64,000 bases of DNA. It comes from Marsupella aquatica (taxonomy: Eukaryota; Marchantiophyta). Every line of letters begins with the position of its first letter. Position 1 is the first letter of the stretch. Below, piece by piece: positions 57,558 through 64,000 of this stretch. Location: assembly GCA_973895155.1 (NCBI GenBank), contig OZ316897.1, forward strand, positions 9,672,001 through 9,736,000, in the 5' to 3' direction. The notes beneath the pieces were generated by a model that searched no databases, was not told the origin of the DNA, and saw only the letters and a list, made by a program, of their open reading frames with translations. Both the position numbers and the translations under genes were made by a program.

Positions 57558-57820
57558 AGACAGCTACTCCATCACTGTCCTGCCCCCCCCCCCCCCCCAA
57601 ATAACAACGATGGCTCGAAAAGCAATTCCAGAAGGAGCTGCAGAGTGGGAGCTGCAGAGTGGGAGCTGCAACGCCGCTGCCCACCCAGGCCCACACTCTC
57701 CAGACAGCTACTCCATCGCTGTCCTGCCCCCCAATAACAACGATGGCTCGGAAAGCAATCCCAGAAGGAGCTGCAGAGTGGGAGATGCAACGCCGCTGCC
57801 CACCCAGGCCCACACACACA
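57558..57820. repeat. tandem duplication with poly-C tract
   Basis: The block CAGACAGCTACTCCATC-CTGTCCTGCCC ... GCCGCTGCCCACCCAGGCCCACAC occurs at about 57558-57705 and 57706-57813. The first copy holds about 18 C in a row where the second has six, and an extra GAGCTGCAGAGTGG unit, so the second is shorter. Frames on both strands here are by-products. Confidence 0.85.
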
Positions 57821-60026
57821 TTTTGACCAGCTCGATCCCTCAATAAGGCATTGGATGAGAGGCGTGGTTCTTCATTTCACGCTGCTCATCATCTAGATAT
57901 CAAGAATGAGAAAAGTGACTAGATAAGGACCGTAAGTTGTCAAACAACTTTTTAAAAAGACCAGAAGTTGACAATAGATTAGGATTCCCACAACGATAGA
58001 CAAACAGAACAAAAATCGGTAGAGATACTCTGCTGTTGGCAATATTGCCAACAAGGGAGAACTCTGAACATTCCCAGGTACTATATTTCAGTGTGGCTAA
58101 AAATCTTGACTACATAGCCCTCCAGCATCCTCATCTTAACAGAACTGAAAAGCGCAATGGCAATCGTATGCATACTATTGTGGAATCGCATCGTAATGAC
58201 TGGCGTTGTGCAAACTTAATTTCCACCCAGAGTCTCAGTGCCTGGCATTGGATACTATGCAGTCGTTCCATTGGTGGAATTTTCACGTGAAATTGAGAAA
58301 CTACGCCACCAGCACCTTGCTGCGGTGACAGAACTTCGGGTATCCACATAGACAGCAAACCACGCTATGAGTGCTGTCAGCGACTTGCAGTTGAACACTT
58401 CAGAAGGCAAGAGGAACATTTATGCATGCTTGGTTACCTATTTTGCAGTCTCAAGAACGGTAGCCAAAGAGGCAGTCAAGGCTTGACCCAGCAACAAGGG
58501 TGCCTTTGGTATTCCGTGGGTTGTGATAAATTCTTCCAGGAAGCAAGTCAATATGTTTTTTTTCCACGCATGACATTCATTTACATTTGTTATTAAAATA
58601 TTGAGAACTCCTTGAGAGGCTATTACCGTTGTTGAAATGTATATGACAAACTCTAAAATTCTCTGGTTCGTCTCAAGAACCAGCCAAAATGTAGCACTCA
58701 CAATCACAACTTCAAAGTTCGGACTCTCACTAATAATGACCTAAGTGAACTGCATGTCTTCCCTGATCGATTGTTGCTGTTTCCATCATAGTTAGCATTG
58801 TTGAATAACCTCATGATGAAGATGCAAAACATTATGACGAGGGGGGCGCTGTAAGCCTTTCCTAATCAGGCCCCACCTCGCCACCTATAAGGCGGCTCCC
58901 TGAGAATAACGAATGTCTCACCTTTGTCGATTTGGATGGCAGACCCAACTGTGCTTGTAGAGAAACCCTGTACTAAGCTAAGCTTTGGCAAGCATTACGT
59001 GACCCATCAGACATCAATTTGAAAAGTGAACCCTACAATGTCTTAGACTCCACTTTTTGCGGTTCACTGGTCAGGTTGAGTTCTGCCATTTGCTTTTCCA
59101 CAGAAACGAGACCAATTTGAGATATGTACCTGCTCATATACAAAAGAGACGGATCAATACAACAAATCATGATACTTCAACTGTCAAAACTACAAATCCT
59201 TACATAATAACTAAGAAGCCACATATTCCTAGGAGACACGGTTAAGAAATAACCACTCCCAGTAAGTTCAAATCTATGGTTTATAAGATAATAGCGGTAC
59301 TTAAACAGCTACCATTCGTGTACTGTATAAGAAAAGTTCCAGGAATTTAGCCGTCTGATATGTTTAAGTACACGTGGTGAAAGATTTTGCTCTGTGACGG
59401 CAAGTAGGAACAAAACAAACGCTGGCTGCCTTGCAGAGCCAACTCGGACTGTCACTTAATCGATAGGCACCTGAGAATACTCGACAAGTACATATATTTA
59501 TTCGATTATGGAACTACAGTCAATTATTGGTGGAGCTTCACAGACCATTGTTTGACCAAAACTGTAGTGAAACTCAAGGTTACGGTGAGTAAACCCTGTG
59601 ACGAAAAGCTCCAAGGATTGCCAATGAATGTTACTATCAGTCGAGAGGGATAATAGTATGACATTCGTAAATGTTCTACGAGAAAAAGGAACGGAAACTT
59701 TCGGAAGAGATCAGAAGATCCAAAGGTGAGCATGAGCATTACTGACCACTAGAAGTTCACAACTCGTAAACTTCCAGTTGCTTCTTCTTAGGGACATCTA
59801 CGCCAAGGAATGTCTACGCCTAGCAGGAAAGGAAAGGAGAACAGAAGAAATTGGGATTCTCACAAGACCACAATCAACCCCAGTTCCCAGACGCTAGGAG
59901 CTCGCAACATATGGACAGGTCTTTGTAACAGACTTTTCAGAACTTCAACTGGTCGTCAGTCCCGATTGATTTGACAATTGTTTACCATCTTGTCTGATGG
60001 AACGCCACTCACTTCGGATAGCCCAA
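57821..60026. other. non-coding stretch
   Basis: No supported gene. At about 58213-58341 a plus-strand frame (VSVPGIGYYAVVPLVEFSREIEKL ... STOP) follows a T/C-rich CCACCCAG that could be an acceptor; it is too short and isolated to call. The 3' end of the minus-strand gene at 60145-62440 should reach into this interval. Confidence 0.35.
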
Positions 60027-60144
60027 TCAAATGTCATACACAAAGCAAACATACGAGTTTACTTCTTTACTGACCAGGGCTAAGTGACGAGTAGTTAACC
60101 AACAAAATGAACTTGTTTCTGTGCAGTAGGGGCAATGTACATAC

Positions 60145-62440
60145 CAGCCCAAAAGGAGAATCAGGCCACCCGCAATGAAAATGAGGAAGAGCACGTTTAG
60201 AAGAATAAACCAGCTATCCGATTTTATGGCAACATGCAAAAGCAGGAAAAGAGATGCAACCAATGCCACCAGCACAGCCCTGATGACGAACCAAGTTGGC
60301 CTCTGCGTTCAAATCAGGGACCACACATATTGGGTTATCGACAATGACCTGACGAAGTCAAGCAAAAGAAAACGCATGAACTCATCACGTCTTCTTCATG
60401 TTACCATTTACATATTCGTCCAATAGGCTGCAGCAAGTCCCTGCCTCTGAAACCATTGGTCCTTAAACCTAGGATGAAGGGGTTATAAAACAAAGCTAGT
60501 GCGAACTAGAGATAATCGGTAAGCCGTCGACAATAGATCTTCCAAGTCCCTACATGATCTCGGGGAGTACTGTTTTCTAAGAGGAACTTAAATGGTTATA
60601 TATTCCAAAGGAGCCCCACGGAAGTAGATAAGTCTTGTGAGGGTAACAATCTCTTCAGAGCTTCTCCATAACGAAACCGAAATTAACGAACTGCAACCTC
60701 AAATCCCGAAACAAGTACGCAAAATGAAAAGTTTGTGGTCACCATCCCCACTTACGCAAATCGGTTGCTAGTCATTCTCTGAGCTGTAACTGAAATTGAA
60801 CTGGATTCAGCCCTAATCATCATAAGATTGAAAAGAGAGCTTACATTCACACCGGACGCCAAAGCTCCCAGTAGGACAGCCTCTCCGACTCCTGGTTTAT
60901 TTTCAGAGAGCTCCTTTGCATCGTCAACAAGGTCCGCAGGGACTGATCCCGTTCTGTCTTTGACTCGCGATTGGAATCCATTCTCCACCGCCCTTACCGA
61001 AGATCCAGTTGGCTCATTGGGAGATATCGCCTTTAAATCCGGAAGAATCGAACGACTTGTGCCCTCTAAATTCGATAGTGGCTGTGAAATGCCGTTATTC
61101 TCTGCAATTGTCTCGGCCTCCCATCCCAGGGAAATGTTTTGTTGCTCCCGAGCTTTCCTTATCCTAACCTCCAACGACAAAGGGTTGATTGTGTCCTCTG
61201 GGTCTAATTGCTGAGGATAGAATGGAGTAATATCCGAATCTAGCCTCGTACATTCGTCATCTTGACTCCGTGGCCCTGCTGACAATGTTCCCAGATTTGA
61301 AGCGGCGTCGTCTACCTCTGCATCGGTGGTGTCCGTCTTCTTCTCTTCTAAATTATTTTGATTTGTGCTGAATTCCTCTGGATCTGATTGCGGGGCATTG
61401 TGTTCCCCACTCAGTGAACAGAATTCCATTTCGGTAGGTTGTTGTTCGTCCGGTAGTTCCTGAGATACCTGAAATACCTCACCATCCTCATTCTCCTGGT
61501 CCTCCTTTGGTTCTCTAAGTGTTCCACTGGGCGATAAAATGCGCCCGCTCAGCTCTTCCGAATGTGGTTTCTGAGATTTCCCACCACTTATTGAATCGGT
61601 CTCTCCATTTGCTCCTTCAAAGTCATCAACCTCCAGCGATCCTCGCCGGCTCAGCTCTTCTGAATGTGGCTTCTGAGATTTCCCACTACTTATTGAATCC
61701 ATTTCTCCGTGTGATCCTTCAAACGCATCAACCTCCAGCCATCCTCGGCTGCTCAGCTCTTCCGAAAGTAGCTTCTGAGATTTCCCACCACCTATTGAGT
61801 CGATCTCTCCGTGTGATCCTTCAAAATCATCAACCACCAGCGATCCTCGCCCGCTTAGCTCTTCCGAATGTGGCTTCTGCGATTTCCCACCATTTGAATC
61901 GATCTCCCCGTGTGCTTCTTCAAAATCATCGACCTCCAGCGATTCTTGGACGCGATTATGACCCTCCTCCTTAGTGGGATCCTTCCCCACATTTTGTCTG
62001 CAACTTGTAGGAAGCACATGAATGCAATTTTCCGAAGAGACCTCAGTTGGGTCGAAATGGGGGTCATCTTCAACCTCCGACATGGGTCTACTCAACTCAT
62101 CTGTGACTGAATGGGTGAGGCTGTGTATGCCCCTTTCGGTCAGCTTGTTGAAGTCCTCACACTCAGGCGCTGTCGTGTTCACAATTGCAGCGCCTTTCAT
62201 AGGTCGAAGGTCAGGCTTCTCAACACCGCCACTGAGGACGTTGGTATTCTGATCATTGCCTTTGACTTGTTTGAATAGATGCTTCTGGTCCAGCAACGAT
62301 TTCTCCTGTAATATGAACTGCTCGGCAACAAGTCTATCCTCCAGCTCAATCGCCTCCAGACTTTCATCGGCATCTGACTCTCCTGCTGTTGTTGTTTGCG
62401 ACAGCGCTACAGCCTCAGTGGGCATTTCTGTGGACGACAT
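60145..62440 (-). CDS. acidic repeat protein with C-terminal membrane segments, unknown family
   Basis: Exon 1 runs from ATG 62440 to 60845 (532 codons, phase 0), ending GTGTGAAT|GTAAGC. An exon at 60302-60145 follows after AACGCAG in matching phase and codes RPTWFVIRAVLVALVASLFLLL, a short loop and ILLNVLFLIFIAGGLILLLGW: two hydrophobic helices. It ends at a GTATGT donor, so at least one short last exon remains unplaced. The 530-residue front part is acidic, Ser/Glu-rich and probably disordered, with four tandem repeats of 33-34 residues. I infer a C-terminally anchored membrane protein facing the cytosol or nucleoplasm. I do not recognise the family. If the first intron were retained, the protein would end at 60752 without membrane segments. 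Confidence 0.7.
61547..61950 (-). repeat. 102-bp coding minisatellite, four units
   Basis: The marker GCTCAGCTCTT (plus strand) lies at 61547, 61649, 61751 and 61853 (GCTTAGCTCTT), steps of exactly 102 bp. Each unit codes about 34 residues of the pattern SLEVDDFEG-HGE-DSI-GGKSQKPHSEELS-RG. The first translated unit is one residue shorter. Substitutions are spread but the frame is kept, so the repeat is under coding constraint or young. Confidence 0.92.
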
Positions 62441-63150
62441 AGTTTTCACTACAATACCCTTCGAATGTCGGAAAACAGATGACGCTAGACAACACCTCCA
62501 GTATGAGTTTTTTCCCTAATAGACAACCCAATTCAGGCTTCGGACGTCATCCCGAATTCGACCTCTCTGCCCCTTTCACCTCATTCTCACGTCGGAGATT
62601 CAACCGATGGCCTAAACATCGTCAACCAAAATTCCCCCCCTGGAACCGTTTCCCGCCGTTTCAGTCTGCCATTCGAGAACCTTCATCCTCATTAATGCCT
62701 TGCTCTACTCTCTACCTCGGCGCGCTTTCTCGATGCAAATTAGGTGCTTGAGTCGAATCAAGAAACTAGGGGGGAATGGGTACTTCCTGGACCGGGGCAA
62801 AATTTAAAAATCTCATCAACCAGTACTACACCCCACCCATCCTACCCACGTCCTTTCACTGTACAAGGACGTGGGTGGGATTTACGACGTCCTACTCTGC
62901 TCCTCTGCTCCTCTGGTAACGAAAATGAGCAGCTGGTGCACTATTACTGCACGAGTACGGCATACTCTTCATCAAGGGTCCGTCTTACAGAATAGCTCCG
63001 AGCCAAACGCATCCTACGGTATATATTCCATGGTAGACAACAGTTGATAAAATTGATCAGGACCCGTATTGGACTATTGGCTATGTCCAAAACCTACCAT
63101 CGAAATGTGAGACAGTTCAGCGCATTTTGCACGCTTGAATCTTTCAACAG
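62441..63150. promoter_or_regulatory. 5' flank of the acidic repeat protein gene
   Basis: This minus-strand promoter/5' UTR region has no supported ORF of its own. It contains the long hairpin with ACGT cores at 62839-62881. Confidence 0.4.
62839..62881. promoter_or_regulatory. 17-bp inverted repeat with ACGTGG/CCACGT cores
   Basis: ATCCTACCCACGTCCTT (62839-62855) pairs with AAGGACGTGGGTGGGAT (62865-62881) at all 17 positions, one as G-T, with a 9-base loop. Both arms carry an ACGT core with flanking GG/CC, like G-box-type bZIP sites. It lies about 400 bp before the start codon of the minus-strand gene. Regulatory use is inferred. Confidence 0.5.
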
Positions 63151-63341
63151 TGTGGTTTAGACCTCAGGCTGTGCCAATTGTAAGTGGATGCGATCTAACA
63201 AAACGAGGTAGACAGCTTCCATGGATTTCATGGCATATCGGCTAGGTGTGGCTTAGACCTCAGGCTGTGCCAATTGTAAGTTGATGTGATCTAACAAAAT
63301 GAGGTAGACAGCTTCCATGGATTTCATGGCTCACCGGCTAG
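63151..63341. repeat. 96-bp tandem duplication
   Basis: 63151-63246 recurs at 63247-63341 with few differences. Units contain TTAGACCTCAGGCTGTGCC, GAGGTAGACAGCTTCCATGG and a final CGGCTAG. Non-coding. Confidence 0.92.
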
Positions 63342-63557
63342 ATTTGCCTGTTACCCATCTTTTTGGGGATACAGGCTTCAACCCTTAGACGTTTGGGAGG
63401 TCATTTTTCACGGCTCCTGAAACAAATCGATTATCAATCACCAAGAAGGGTCCGTTTAGAGTCGCAACAATGACGGGGATTGATGTTTATAAAGTTACTG
63501 GAATTGGTCTCTTCTCTTACCACGTCAACCGTTGATTCTATTGTGTAATCCTTGAAG

Positions 63558-63719
63558 ATGCTCAATCGGTTACCGGGCTTCGTCCTTTGTGCTGTACTCA
63601 CTGTTGCTCGTGAGCATTCTTGTCATGAACAGAACGAATCTCAGATTCTACAAACTTGCATACGCAACAGCTTCTATACTTGGATCACACCTGTCTGCTG
63701 CTCCATGTTCCCCCATTGA
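63558..63719 (+). CDS. possible small secreted cysteine-rich protein, or first exon
   Basis: ATG 63558 to TGA 63717 gives 53 residues. The first about 20 (MLNRLPGFVLCAVLTVARE) look like a short signal peptide. The rest has Cys spaced C-x11-C-x12-CC, reminiscent of the first half of the eight-cysteine pattern of plant lipid-transfer proteins. The second half is missing, so it would be a truncated copy or the first exon of a gene reaching past the window. Weak evidence; chance is quite possible. Confidence 0.22.
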   Translation: MLNRLPGFVLCAVLTVAREHSCHEQNESQILQTCIRNSFYTWITPVCCSMFPH

Positions 63720-64000
63720 CACATTTCGGCAACTTCATGTTGCTCCATAGATGCTGTACAGTGGAACATGTTCATTCAGGAAGAAGTCAGACTTGTGTCG
63801 TGTGGACTCCACCAATCCAGAGCGAGAGGGTAATATAGGGATTGCAAAGTACAATTCTGATGAAGCTGCACTAGTATCAAAAGCTGCAGCAGGCTCTCGA
63901 AGCTACAGTAGCGGTCACTTTCTCCAAGCTATTGATAACCAAAGGGGCAGCATATAATGAGAAATAGCAATCCTGTGCATTTCTTTCAGCGTGAATGTCC
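63720..64000. other. terminal stretch, gene content unresolved
   Basis: A plus-strand frame at 63751-63957 ends NQRGSI with no recognised motif. It could belong to a gene running past the window edge. Confidence 0.2.

Overview
The window is eukaryotic nuclear DNA from a land plant. The evidence is GT-AG introns, a plant SC35-type SR splicing factor, an ATL-type RING-H2 protein, a galactan-synthase-like GT92 enzyme and plant retroelements whose primer-binding site matches initiator tRNA-Met. Genes are sparse, introns run to about 630 bp and repeats are plentiful. I lean towards a non-seed plant (bryophyte, lycophyte or fern), but the sequence does not prove it.

Layout. 1-3.3 kb: 3' part of a Ty3/gypsy element whose integrase ends in a PHD finger, then an unusual LTR region. 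3.4-3.75 kb: a gene fragment. 5.2-7.5 kb (minus): a long unknown ORF split by one in-frame stop; a second, partial copy lies at 18.3-18.65 kb. 9.4-10.85 kb (minus): a candidate TET/JBP-like 2-oxoglutarate dioxygenase with a frameshift upstream. 11.2-12.1 kb: a ~182-bp tandem array. 16-17.2 kb: decayed minus-strand coding DNA. 20.9-25 kb: dispersed and tandem repeats, the last array ending at the start of the SC35 gene. 25-30 kb: SC35, for which nine coding exons can be joined in one frame (343 aa). 30-38 kb: mostly non-coding, with foldbacks, an EF-hand pseudogene and a ~250-bp tandem array upstream of the RING-H2 gene (38.5-39.7 kb). 41.4-42.5 kb (minus): possible exons of an unknown or decayed gene. 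42.7-47.8 kb (minus): a Ty1/copia element with 5' LTR and primer-binding site, three in-frame stops and no recognisable 3' LTR. 48-55 kb: low-complexity DNA, repeats and a solo LTR. 55.3-57.3 kb: two-exon GALS-like GT92 gene. 60.1-62.4 kb (minus): acidic, repeat-containing protein with C-terminal membrane segments. 62.5-64 kb: promoter hairpin, 96-bp tandem duplication and a doubtful small cysteine-rich ORF.

The genes do not form a pathway; they are independent housekeeping or cell-wall genes among mobile DNA. The points most worth following are the PHD-finger gypsy integrase, the TET/JBP-like ORF next to an unknown repetitive ORF family, and the pattern that long mobile-element frames are broken only by single stop codons and not by frameshifts. 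All calls come from reading the sequence; no database search was run.
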